A DNA stretch of 64,000 bases from assembly GCF_902705885.1 (NCBI RefSeq), contig NZ_CACSIP010000009.1, forward strand, positions 18 through 64,017, read 5' to 3'. Position 1 is the stretch's first letter. Each line of letters starts with the position of its first letter. The notes under the pieces are model-generated. The model was not told where the DNA came from. It did no database searches and worked only from the letters and a program-made list of their open reading frames with translations. This stretch comes from Mycolicibacterium austroafricanum. Its GTDB lineage: Bacteria; Actinomycetota; Actinomycetes; Mycobacteriales; Mycobacteriaceae. Positions 56,429-64,000 of the stretch are shown here, piece after piece. A program made the position numbers and the translations under genes.

Positions 56429-57199
56429 GTGACGCTGGCAACCTCCGCCACCAAGCCGTTGCGCGGTGTCGGCGAGTTCTTCGCGATGTCGCTGGACACC
56501 CTTGTTCAGATGTTCAAGCCGCCGTTTGCCTGGCGCGAGTACGTGTTGCAGTCGTGGTTCGTGGCGCGAGTATCGGTGCTGCCCGCGCTGATGCTGACGA
56601 TGCCCTACTCGGTGCTGCTGGTGTTCACGTTCAACATTCTGCTCACCGAGTTCGGGGCAGCGGACTTCTCCGGCACCGGCGCCGCAATCGGCACCGTGAA
56701 CCAGATCGGGCCTATCGTCACCGTGCTGGTGGTCTCCGGCGCGGGCGCCACCGCCATGTGTGCCGATCTCGGTGCGCGGACCATTCGGGAAGAACTCGAC
56801 GCGATGCGGGTGATGGGCATCAACCCGATCCAGGCGCTTGTGGTTCCCCGCGTGCTGGCGGCCACGACGGTGGCTTTGGCGCTGTCCGCGACGGTGATCC
56901 TGGTGGGTCTCGTCGGCGCCTTCTTCTTCACCGTGTTCATCCAAAACGTTTCGGCGGGTGCGTTTGTCGCGGGGCTGACGCTGCTCACCGGGGTCTCCGA
57001 CGTCATCGTGTCGCTGGTCAAAGCCACACTGTTCGGGATGGCTGCAGGCCTGATCGCCTGTTACAAGGGAATCTCGGTCGGTGGTGGCCCGGCCGGTGTC
57101 GGGAACGCGGTGAACGAAACCGTGGTCTTCACCTTCATGGTGCTGTTCGCGATCAATGTGATCGTGACCGCTGTCGGCATCCAGTTCACGGTGCAATGA
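56429..57199 (+). CDS. yrbEA: YrbE-type permease A of an mce operon
   Basis: A 256-residue integral membrane protein of the MlaE/YrbE family. About five to six hydrophobic helices are visible. The conserved EQ-loop-like region reads ARTIREELDAMRVMGINPIQALVVPRVLA, where the conserved Glu contacts the ATPase in Mla systems. The C-terminal part includes GISVGGGPAGVGNAVNETVV. With YrbEB it forms the permease of a lipid or sterol importer. It starts with GTG at 56429 and is first in the operon. Confidence 0.93.
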   Translation: MTLATSATKPLRGVGEFFAMSLDTLVQMFKPPFAWREYVLQSWFVARVSVLPALMLTMPYSVLLVFTFNILLTEFGAADFSGTGAAIGTVNQIGPIVTVLVVSGAGATAMCADLGARTIREELDAMRVMGINPIQALVVPRVLAATTVALALSATVILVGLVGAFFFTVFIQNVSAGAFVAGLTLLTGVSDVIVSLVKATLFGMAAGLIACYKGISVGGGPAGVGNAVNETVVFTFMVLFAINVIVTAVGIQFTVQ

Positions 57200-57208
57200 G
57201 ATGGCGCC

Positions 57209-58060
57209 ATGACAGCTGTCCCGAGCAAGCCCAATCCCAGGCTCCGCCGCGCATCCGAAAGCCTTTCCGGGGGCTGGAATCACATCGGCGAGCAGGCGTA
57301 CTTCTATGCCAAGACGGTGTCGTCGATCCCCGATGCGGTCGTCAACTACCGCACCGAGCTCTACCGGCTGATCGCCCAGATGGGTTTGGGTGCAGGAGCA
57401 CTCGCGGTCGTCGGCGGCACTGTGGCGATCGTGGGATTCCTCACCATCACCACGGGAGCCTTGGTTGCGGTGCAGGGGTACAACCAGTTGGCATCCGTCG
57501 GTTTCGAGGCGCTGACCGGCTTCGCCTCTGCGTTCTTCAACGTCCGGCTCATCGTGCCGGGAACCACGGCAGTGGCACTGTCGGCGACCATCGGCGCCGG
57601 TGCCACCGCCCAGCTGGGTGCGATGCGCATCAACGAGGAGATCGACGCGCTCGAGGTCATCGGCATTCGCAGCGTGACCTACCTTGCGTCCACGCGCGTC
57701 ATCGCCGGCGTGATCGTGGTCATCCCGCTGTACTGCGTGGCGGTCATGATGGCCTTCCTGGCCGCCCGCACCGGCACCACGGTGATATACGGCCAGGGAT
57801 CAGGGGTCTACGACCACTACTTCAACACTTTTCTCAACCCCACCGATCTGATCTGGTCGTTCTTTCAGGTGGTGGCGATCGCGGTGGTGATCATGCTCGT
57901 GCACACCTACTACGGCTATACCGCGACCGGTGGGCCGGCCGGGGTGGGGGAGGCAGTGGGCCGGGCCGTGCGGACCTCGATGGTGGTCGCGGCGATCGAG
58001 ATCATCTTCATCTCGCTGGCCGTGTACGGCCAGTCCGGCAACTTCAATCTGGCGGGGTAG
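57209..58060 (+). CDS. yrbEB: YrbE-type permease B of an mce operon
   Basis: A 283-residue MlaE/YrbE protein, partner of YrbEA. The coupling loop reads GAMRINEEIDALEVIGIRSVTYLASTRVIAG. An N-terminal amphipathic stretch (NHIGEQAYFYAKTV) and helices at about 55-110 and 195-280 follow the family layout; TATGGPAGVGEAVGRAVRTSM is near the end. It starts 9 bp after the yrbEA stop. mceA begins 4 bp after its stop. Confidence 0.93.
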   Translation: MTAVPSKPNPRLRRASESLSGGWNHIGEQAYFYAKTVSSIPDAVVNYRTELYRLIAQMGLGAGALAVVGGTVAIVGFLTITTGALVAVQGYNQLASVGFEALTGFASAFFNVRLIVPGTTAVALSATIGAGATAQLGAMRINEEIDALEVIGIRSVTYLASTRVIAGVIVVIPLYCVAVMMAFLAARTGTTVIYGQGSGVYDHYFNTFLNPTDLIWSFFQVVAIAVVIMLVHTYYGYTATGGPAGVGEAVGRAVRTSMVVAAIEIIFISLAVYGQSGNFNLAG

Positions 58061-58064
58061 CGGG

Positions 58065-59438
58065 ATGGACACCCGTGAACGACGCTTTCACCCCGGCTGG
58101 TGGGCACTGATGCTGTGTGCGGCCACCGCCGCGTTCATCCTCGTCACCTCGGCGATTTTTGCCGGCACCTTCACCTCCTCGGTGCCGGTGACGCTGACCT
58201 CCGAACGATCCGGTCTCATCATGGAATCCAACGCCAAGGTCAAGATGCGCGGCGTGCAGGTCGGTCGCGTCAGCCACATCGGTGCGGGCCGGCACGGCGC
58301 CAGGTTGGTGCTGGAAATAGATCCCGACCAGATCCAGTACATCCCGGCCAATGTCGAGGCGGAGATCAACGTGACCACCGCGTTCGGCGCCAAGTTCGTC
58401 GAACTGGTCGCGCCGAAGAATCCGAGCACTGAACGGCTGGCCGCCGGCGCGGTCGTGCAGAGCAGGAATGTCACCACAGAGGTGAACACGGTGTTCGAGA
58501 ACGTCGCCGATCTGCTCGAGATGATCGATCCGGCCAAGTTGAACGCGGTGCTCTCCGCGGTGGCCGACGCGGTGCGTGGGCAAGGTGAGCGGATGGGTCA
58601 GGCCACCACCGATCTCGATCAGGTGTTGACGGCGCTCAACGACCGCAGCGAGATCATTCGTCAGGACTGGCGATCCTTCAAGAACGTCAACGACACCTAC
58701 GCCGCCGCGGCCGACGACATTCTCACCGTCCTCGACGCCGCGAGCGCCACCAGCACCACCCTCGTGGATCATTCGGCCTCACTGGACAGCTTGCTGCTCA
58801 ACGTCCTCGGATTCGCAGACTCCGGGACCAACCTGCTCGCCGGCACCAAGGACAATCTGGTCGCGTCGGCGGACCTCCTCGAGCCCACCGCGAACCTGCT
58901 GAACAAATACAGCCCCACCTACGCCTGCATGTTGCAGGGCATGCAGTTCAACCTCGAAAACGGCGGCTATTCGGCGTTCGGCGGCGCCGACGGCCGAACC
59001 CTGCACTTCGACGTCGCCCTGTTGCTCGGCAACGACCCCTACTCGTATCCGGAACATCTGCCGATCATCGGGGCCAAGGGCGGACCGGGCGGAAAGCCGG
59101 GCTGCGGATCACTGCCCGACGTGGCGAAGAACTTTCCGGTGCGCCAGCTGGTGACCAACACCGGGTGGGGCAGGGGCCTGGATATTCGGCCCAACCCCGG
59201 TATCGGGCATCCCTGTTACGCCAACTGGCTGCCGGCGACGCGCGCGGTCCCCGAGGTGCCCAGCGTCCGCCAGTGCATCCCGGGCCCGGCGATCGGACCG
59301 GTCCCGTATCCGGGAGCGCCGCCCTATGGCGCACCGCTGTATGGACCCGGTGGCGTGCCGCTGTGGCCGGGTGTTGCTCCGGCGCAGCCCGACCCGGGTC
59401 CGGCCAGGCCGGACACCAACGGGCAGACACCCCCGTGA
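58065..59438 (+). CDS. mceA: MceA-type lipid-import protein
   Basis: A 457-residue MCE protein. It has one N-terminal membrane helix (WWALMLCAATAAFILVTSAIFAG). The MlaD/MCE domain (about 40-125) includes NAKVKMRGVQVGRVSHI and FGAKFVELVAPKNP. A long helical domain (about 145-290) precedes a Pro/Gly-rich tail from about 400. In characterised systems six MCE subunits form a periplasmic tunnel for lipids. The substrate of this operon is unknown and I cannot assign it to a numbered mce cluster. Confidence 0.92.
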   Translation: MDTRERRFHPGWWALMLCAATAAFILVTSAIFAGTFTSSVPVTLTSERSGLIMESNAKVKMRGVQVGRVSHIGAGRHGARLVLEIDPDQIQYIPANVEAEINVTTAFGAKFVELVAPKNPSTERLAAGAVVQSRNVTTEVNTVFENVADLLEMIDPAKLNAVLSAVADAVRGQGERMGQATTDLDQVLTALNDRSEIIRQDWRSFKNVNDTYAAAADDILTVLDAASATSTTLVDHSASLDSLLLNVLGFADSGTNLLAGTKDNLVASADLLEPTANLLNKYSPTYACMLQGMQFNLENGGYSAFGGADGRTLHFDVALLLGNDPYSYPEHLPIIGAKGGPGGKPGCGSLPDVAKNFPVRQLVTNTGWGRGLDIRPNPGIGHPCYANWLPATRAVPEVPSVRQCIPGPAIGPVPYPGAPPYGAPLYGPGGVPLWPGVAPAQPDPGPARPDTNGQTPP

Positions 59439-59472
59439 GCGCCGACGACCAACCGACTCGGGAGATTTCACT

Positions 59473-60498
59473 GTGAAGGAACTCAAGGGCGCGGCGCTGC
59501 GCCTGGGAATCTTCCTGACGGTGTGCGCGCTCGGTGCGTTCCTCCTGGTGGCCGTGTTCGGGCAGGTTCGTTTCGGGGAAGGCAAGAACTACCTCGCCCA
59601 GTTCGTCAACGTCTCCGGCCTGCGCGAGGGTGACCTCGTCAGGATCGCCGGTGTTGAGGTCGGCAAAGTCCAGACGATCACGGTCAACCGGGACGCGACG
59701 GTGACGGTCGAGTTCTCGGCCGACGAAACCGTCTCTCTCACCGAAGGATCCCGGGCGGCGATTCGTTACGACGACCTGATCGGCAACCGCTTCCTCGCGC
59801 TGCTGGAGGGCGCCGGGCCGCTTCAGACGCTGAAGCCAGGTGGCACGATTCCCCTCAACCGCACCGAATCCGCGCTGGATCTGGATGCCTTGATCGGTGG
59901 TTTCCGTCCGCTCTTTCGGGCGTTGGACCCTGACCAGGTCAACGAGTTGACCGCACAGTTGATCGAGGCGTTCCAGGGACAGGGGCCCACGATCGGGTCG
60001 TTCCTCAACCAGGCCGCCGCGGTCACCAACACACTGGCCGACCGCGATGTTCTGATCGGGGAGGTCGTCGACAACCTCAACGTCGTGCTGGGTTCGCTGG
60101 GTGGCCAGACCGAGAGGTTCGACAAAGCGGTCACGTCGCTTTCGACACTGGTGCAGGGCCTCTCGGACCGTAGAAGCGACCTCTCCGAGGCGGTGGCCTA
60201 CGTCGACGCCGGCGCCGGGTCGTTCACCGATCTGATGTCGCAGGCCCGGGAGCCGTTCCAAAAGGTGGTTCACGAACTCGACCGGGCCGCGGGAATCGCG
60301 GTGGCCGACCACGAGTACCTCGACCGCTTCATCAATGAGCTGCCGGACAAGTACCGGGCACTGAACCGTCAGGCGATGTACGGCGACTTCTTCAGTTTCT
60401 ACCTGTGCGATCTGGTGTTGAAGCTCAACGGGAAAGGGGGCCAACCGGTGTACGTCAAGGTTGCCGGTCAGAGCACAGGGAGATGCGCACCCAAATGA
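59473..60498 (+). CDS. mceB: MceB-type lipid-import protein
   Basis: A 341-residue MCE protein. The N-terminal helix reads LGIFLTVCALGAFLLVAVFG. The MCE domain includes VNVSGLREGDLVRIAGVEVGKVQTI and YDDLIGNRFLALLEG, followed by helical segments to about residue 290. A C-terminal Cys pair (YLCDLVL, then GRCAPK) is typical of MceB. The GTG at 59473 is chosen because it starts the family sequence VKELKGAALRLGIF; it is 34 bp after mceA. Confidence 0.9.
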   Translation: MKELKGAALRLGIFLTVCALGAFLLVAVFGQVRFGEGKNYLAQFVNVSGLREGDLVRIAGVEVGKVQTITVNRDATVTVEFSADETVSLTEGSRAAIRYDDLIGNRFLALLEGAGPLQTLKPGGTIPLNRTESALDLDALIGGFRPLFRALDPDQVNELTAQLIEAFQGQGPTIGSFLNQAAAVTNTLADRDVLIGEVVDNLNVVLGSLGGQTERFDKAVTSLSTLVQGLSDRRSDLSEAVAYVDAGAGSFTDLMSQAREPFQKVVHELDRAAGIAVADHEYLDRFINELPDKYRALNRQAMYGDFFSFYLCDLVLKLNGKGGQPVYVKVAGQSTGRCAPK

Positions 60499-61808
60499 AA
60501 ACGTTCTCCGAACGCAGCCCGGTGCTCATCGGGGTCATCGGTATCACCATCGTGGCCACGATCACGATGGCCGCCCTCAACTATCAGAAGCTGCCGTTCT
60601 TCAGCCAGGGAACTGACTACTCTGCCGAATTCGCCGACGCCGGAGGACTGTTCACCGGCGCCGCCGTCGAGGTCTCCGGTTATCCCTCCGGGAAAGTCTC
60701 GAACATCGAACTCGACGGGCAACAGGTACGTGTGACGTTCTGGGTGGCCAAGAACATTCACATCGGAGACCGCTCCGAGGCCCGGATCATCGCGAAAAGT
60801 CTTCTGGGAACCAAGGTGCTGGAGGTGCTTCCGCGCGGTGACGACCCGCTCGTCGACTCGATCCCGATGGACCGGACGACATCGCCCTACCAGCTGCCCG
60901 ACGCGGTGGGTGACCTCGCGGCCACGATCGGCGGGCTGAACACGGTTCAGCTGTCGGACTCGTTGACCACGCTGGCACAGACCTTCTCCGACACCCCGGA
61001 GGAGTTGAGGAGCGCCGTGCAAGGTGTGGCGCGGTTCGCGCAGACACTCAACGCCCGCGATGCCAATCTGCGCGACCTGCTCCAGAACGCGGCCAAAGCG
61101 ACGGAAGTACTCGCCAAGCGGACCGACCAGGTGGTCAGCCTGGTGCGCGACACCAACGCCCTGCTTGCCGAGCTGCGAACGCAGAGCGCAGCGCTGGACA
61201 ATATCTGGTACAGCCTCTCCACCGCGGCGCAGCAACTCAAGGAATTCATCAACGAGAACCGACAGGAGTTGCGACCTGCCCTGGACAAGCTCAACGGCGT
61301 TCTGACGATTCTCGACAATCGCAAAGAACGCCTGCAGCTGGCGGTGAAAGGCCTCAACACCTATGCCATGTCGCTTGGCGAATCCATCTCCTCGGGACCG
61401 TTTTTCAAGGCGTACGTCGTCAATCTGCTGCCGGGACAATTCGTCCAACCGTTCATCGATGCCGCGTTCTCGGACCTCGGACTCGACCCGGCTGTACTGC
61501 TGCCGTCCGAGTTGACCGACCCGCCTACCGGCCAGGTCGGGACCCCGGCGCTGCCGGTGCCCTTCCCGCGAACAGGTCAGGGCGGCGAGCCCCATCTGAC
61601 CCTGCCCGACGCGATCACTGGCAACCGCGACCCCAATCTGCCTGTCCAGTCTCCGGGCCGGTATCCGTATCGAGAGCCGCTACCGGCACCGCCGCCGGGC
61701 GGCCCGCCGCCCGGGCCGCCCGCACCCGCCCCGCCCGGACTCGAGTCGGTACCGGAACCGACGCCCGCACCCGTGCATGTGCCTGCCGCGCCGGGAGACC
61801 GGCCGTGA
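60495..61808 (+). CDS. mceC: MceC-type lipid-import protein
   Basis: A 437-residue MCE protein: N-terminal helix (PVLIGVIGITIVATITMAAL), MCE domain (FADAGGLFTGAAVEVSGYPSGKVSNIEL, then IAKSLLGTKVLEVLPRG), long helical region to about residue 300, and a very Pro-rich tail. Two ATGs fit: 60495, which overlaps the mceB stop as ATGA, and 60483 four codons earlier. Coupling favours the former. Confidence 0.9.
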   Translation: MKTFSERSPVLIGVIGITIVATITMAALNYQKLPFFSQGTDYSAEFADAGGLFTGAAVEVSGYPSGKVSNIELDGQQVRVTFWVAKNIHIGDRSEARIIAKSLLGTKVLEVLPRGDDPLVDSIPMDRTTSPYQLPDAVGDLAATIGGLNTVQLSDSLTTLAQTFSDTPEELRSAVQGVARFAQTLNARDANLRDLLQNAAKATEVLAKRTDQVVSLVRDTNALLAELRTQSAALDNIWYSLSTAAQQLKEFINENRQELRPALDKLNGVLTILDNRKERLQLAVKGLNTYAMSLGESISSGPFFKAYVVNLLPGQFVQPFIDAAFSDLGLDPAVLLPSELTDPPTGQVGTPALPVPFPRTGQGGEPHLTLPDAITGNRDPNLPVQSPGRYPYREPLPAPPPGGPPPGPPAPAPPGLESVPEPTPAPVHVPAAPGDRP

Positions 61809-63103
61809 TCGCCGCCGCGACGTCCCGCAAATTCCTGACCGTGGCGCTGGTTCTGGTGCTCATCGGCGGAGTGATCACCGCGGCGCGCGCCGCCGGTCAC
61901 AGCGCCCGAACCATGGTGGTCGGCTTCTTCGACAACAGCACTGCGCTGTTCCCCGGCGACGACGTCCGCATTCTGGGCGTGCCGGTGGGAAAAGTGGACA
62001 GGATCGAGCCGCAGCCCGACCGCGTCAAGATCTGGTTCTGGTTCGACGGCGACGTCAAGGTTCCGGCCGACGTCAACGCGGTGATCCTGTCGCCGCAGTT
62101 GGTCACCGGGCGGGCGATCCAACTGACGCCCGCCTACGCCGACGGTCCCATGCTGGCCGACGGCGCGGAGATCCCGCAGACCCGCACCGCGGTGCCGGTC
62201 GAGTGGGATGACGTCCGCGAACAACTTCAGCGGGTGAACGAACTGCTGCAGCCCACTGAGCCGGGCGGGGTGAGCACGCTGGGCGCGTTCGTCACCACCG
62301 CGGCGAACAATCTGCGCGGGCAGGGCCCGGCCATCCGCGACACCATCATCAAGCTGTCGCAGACGTTGTCCGCGCTCGGGGACCACAGTCAGGACATCTT
62401 CGCAACATTCAAGAACCTGTCGACGTTGGTGTCCGCGCTACACGACAGCGCTGGTCTGCTCGAGCAGCTCAACGGCAACCTCGCCGCGGCAACGGCGTTG
62501 GTCGCCGACGATCCCAACAAGGTCGGGCAGACGGTCGAAGACCTCAACGCGGTGGTCGGTGATCTTCAGGGCTTCGCCGCGGACAACCGCGAGGCGCTCG
62601 GCACCACCTCGGACAAGCTGGGGTCGATCACCACGGCGATGGTCGAAAGCCTCGACGATATCGAGCAGGCTCTGCACCTGGCGCCTGCCGCGTTTCAGAA
62701 CTTCAGCAACATCTTTGAGCCGGCCAACGGTTCCTTCACCGGCGCGCTGGCGGTCAACAACTTCGCCAACCCGATCGGCTTCCTCTGCGGAGCGGTCCAG
62801 GCCGCATCCCGACTGGGCGCCGAGCAATCGTCGAAACTGTGTGCCCAGTACCTGGCGCCGATCATGAAGAACCGGCAATACAACTTCCCGCCATTGGGTT
62901 TCGACCTCTTCGTCGGGGCTCAGGCCAGGCCCAACGAGGTCACCTTCAGCGAGGACTGGATGCGGCCCGACTACGTTCCGCCGGCCGCTGAAGGTCCGCC
63001 GGCCGCTGCAGTGCCTACCCCGGATGCCTCGGCACCGGAAACGGTTTCGACAGATCCCGCTGCCGGTCTGCCCGGCTTGATGGTGCCTGCTGGAGGTGGC
63101 TGA
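61805..63103 (+). CDS. mceD: MceD-type lipid-import protein
   Basis: A 432-residue MCE protein: N-terminal helix (FLTVALVLVLIGGVITAARAA), MCE domain (DNSTALFPGDDVRILGVPVGKVDRIEPQPD, then LSPQLVTGRAIQLTPAY), helical region to about 300, then NNFANPIGFLCGAVQAASR with two Cys, and a Pro/Ala-rich tail. The GTG at 61805 overlaps the mceC stop (GTGA). Confidence 0.92.
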   Translation: MIAAATSRKFLTVALVLVLIGGVITAARAAGHSARTMVVGFFDNSTALFPGDDVRILGVPVGKVDRIEPQPDRVKIWFWFDGDVKVPADVNAVILSPQLVTGRAIQLTPAYADGPMLADGAEIPQTRTAVPVEWDDVREQLQRVNELLQPTEPGGVSTLGAFVTTAANNLRGQGPAIRDTIIKLSQTLSALGDHSQDIFATFKNLSTLVSALHDSAGLLEQLNGNLAAATALVADDPNKVGQTVEDLNAVVGDLQGFAADNREALGTTSDKLGSITTAMVESLDDIEQALHLAPAAFQNFSNIFEPANGSFTGALAVNNFANPIGFLCGAVQAASRLGAEQSSKLCAQYLAPIMKNRQYNFPPLGFDLFVGAQARPNEVTFSEDWMRPDYVPPAAEGPPAAAVPTPDASAPETVSTDPAAGLPGLMVPAGGG

Positions 63104-64000
63104 TGACACGCATCCGCGTGCGCCATTGGGTGAAAAGTCGTACTGCGGCGATTCTGATCATGATCGTCATCCTGGGAGTATCCGGCTGCGGTGACTGGCG
63201 CGGGCTGAATTCGCTACCCCTTCCGGGCACTCAGGGCACGGGACCGGGGTCCTTCATCGTCCAGGCGCAGATGCCCGATGTGAACAACCTGCAGCAGAAC
63301 TCGCGAGTGCGGGTTGCCGATGTGTCGGTCGGCACTGTGACCGACATCGAGCGGCAGGGCTGGCACGCCGTGGTGACCATGTCGTTGGACGGCGACGTCG
63401 ATTTGCCCGCCAACTCCACCGCCAAGCTCGGCCAGACCAGCTTGCTGGGTTCGCAGCACATCGAGCTCACACCCCCGAAAACCGCTCCGCCGCAAGGCAG
63501 GTTGCACGACGGGTCGGTGATTCCGTTGCAGAACAGCAGTCTGTATCCGACCACGGAGCAGACACTGGCGGCGTTGTCGGTGGTGCTCAACGGCGGCGGG
63601 ATAGGTCAACTACAAGACATCACCACCGCATTCAGCACGGCGTTGCGGGGCCGCGAGAAGGACGTGCGGAGTCTGATCGAGCAACTCGACAGATTCACCG
63701 CATACCTCGACGACCAGTCCGGCGACATCATCGCGGCCACCGAGAGCCTGAACCGCCTGGTCGGCAAGCTGGCTCGGCAGCAGCCTGTGCTGGATCGAGC
63801 GCTCGAAACCATCCCCGATGCGCTGGCGGTGCTCAACGAGGAGCGGCGGACCCTTGTCGACGCGGCCGACCGGCTGGGCGAGTTCGGCGCCATGGTCGCC
63901 GACACGGTCAATCAATCCGAAGAGGACATCGTCAAGATCTTGACGGAATCCGGAACGGTCCTGGAATCCCTGGCCGACGCGGGCCCGAGCCTGACCCGCG
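63103..64000 (+). CDS. mceE: MceE-type lipoprotein, N-terminal part (runs off the right edge)
   Basis: At least 299 residues. The N-terminal signal has a lipobox (GVSGC, Cys near residue 29), as in the LprK/LprN-type MceE lipoproteins. The MCE domain includes VNNLQQNSRVRVADVSVGTVTDIERQG and LGQTSLLGSQHIELTPP; a helical region follows. The ATG at 63103 overlaps the mceD stop (TGATG). The gene continues beyond the window, where mceF is expected. Confidence 0.92.
   Translation, partial: MTRIRVRHWVKSRTAAILIMIVILGVSGCGDWRGLNSLPLPGTQGTGPGSFIVQAQMPDVNNLQQNSRVRVADVSVGTVTDIERQGWHAVVTMSLDGDVDLPANSTAKLGQTSLLGSQHIELTPPKTAPPQGRLHDGSVIPLQNSSLYPTTEQTLAALSVVLNGGGIGQLQDITTAFSTALRGREKDVRSLIEQLDRFTAYLDDQSGDIIAATESLNRLVGKLARQQPVLDRALETIPDALAVLNEERRTLVDAADRLGEFGAMVADTVNQSEEDIVKILTESGTVLESLADAGPSLTR

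Overview
The window is high-GC actinobacterial DNA from a Mycobacterium, most likely a rapid grower (Mycolicibacterium type). Much of the gene order follows the Rv0236A-Rv0265c stretch of M. tuberculosis: aftD, small membrane protein, lpqI, tetR, htdX, fabG4, fadA2, fadE5, an SDH operon, the Rv0250c-like gene, acr2, nirBD, the CbiX/HemD-type genes, aac(2')-I, pxpBC and an iron-siderophore lipoprotein. Inserted into this are a complete trehalose polyphleate (TPP) locus and, at the right edge, most of an mce operon. No rRNA, tRNA, CRISPR array or insertion sequence was seen.

Region by region. 1-11.8 kb: the 5' part of aftD, lpqI, then lipid enzymes (htdX-fabG4 divergent from fadA2, an LLM-type oxidoreductase, fadE5) and two dehydrogenase-like genes. 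11.8-31.8 kb: a tspO relic, a giant bimodular pks on the minus strand, then papA3-mmpL10-fadD23-PE on the plus strand and a gap-like membrane protein. This matches the pathway that makes, acylates and exports trehalose polyphleates. The glycopeptidolipid genes that sit between fadA2 and fadE5 in M. smegmatis are absent. 32-35.7 kb: flavin reductase, rhodanese, acyl-CoA dehydrogenase and an AsnC regulator. 35.7-40 kb: a succinate dehydrogenase operon (membrane subunit, flavoprotein, iron-sulfur protein) ending in an unusual Cys-rich repeat protein. 40-47 kb: a lyase-like gene, acr2 with a HAIR-like HspR site, nirBD, an FdxA-type ferredoxin with a DosR-like box, a CbiX-like chelatase and the NnaR/HemD-like regulator. 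47-54 kb: aac(2')-I, pxpBC, a YhhQ-like transporter, an iron-siderophore lipoprotein, a Pro-rich exported protein, lysE and a second PE-PPE-domain hydrolase. 54-64 kb: a relic of a molybdenum hydroxylase, an alpha/beta hydrolase, tetR, and yrbEA-yrbEB-mceA-D plus a partial mceE.

Three regulatory or structural signals stand out. First, a 14-bp TTAC-N6-GTAA dyad recurs upstream of fabG4/fadA2, fadE5, pks/papA3 and the 54.5 kb hydrolase, with a one-mismatch copy before the tetR at 2132. It may define one lipid regulon. Second, the last gene of the SDH operon encodes about 14 hexapeptide repeats followed by 14 strictly spaced Cys-x-x repeats. Third, a perfect 24-bp inverted repeat forms the 3' end of the cbiX-like gene, and a third copy of its arm lies 485 bp away beside nirD. 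Gene functions are from recognised family motifs and remembered homologues; no database search was run.
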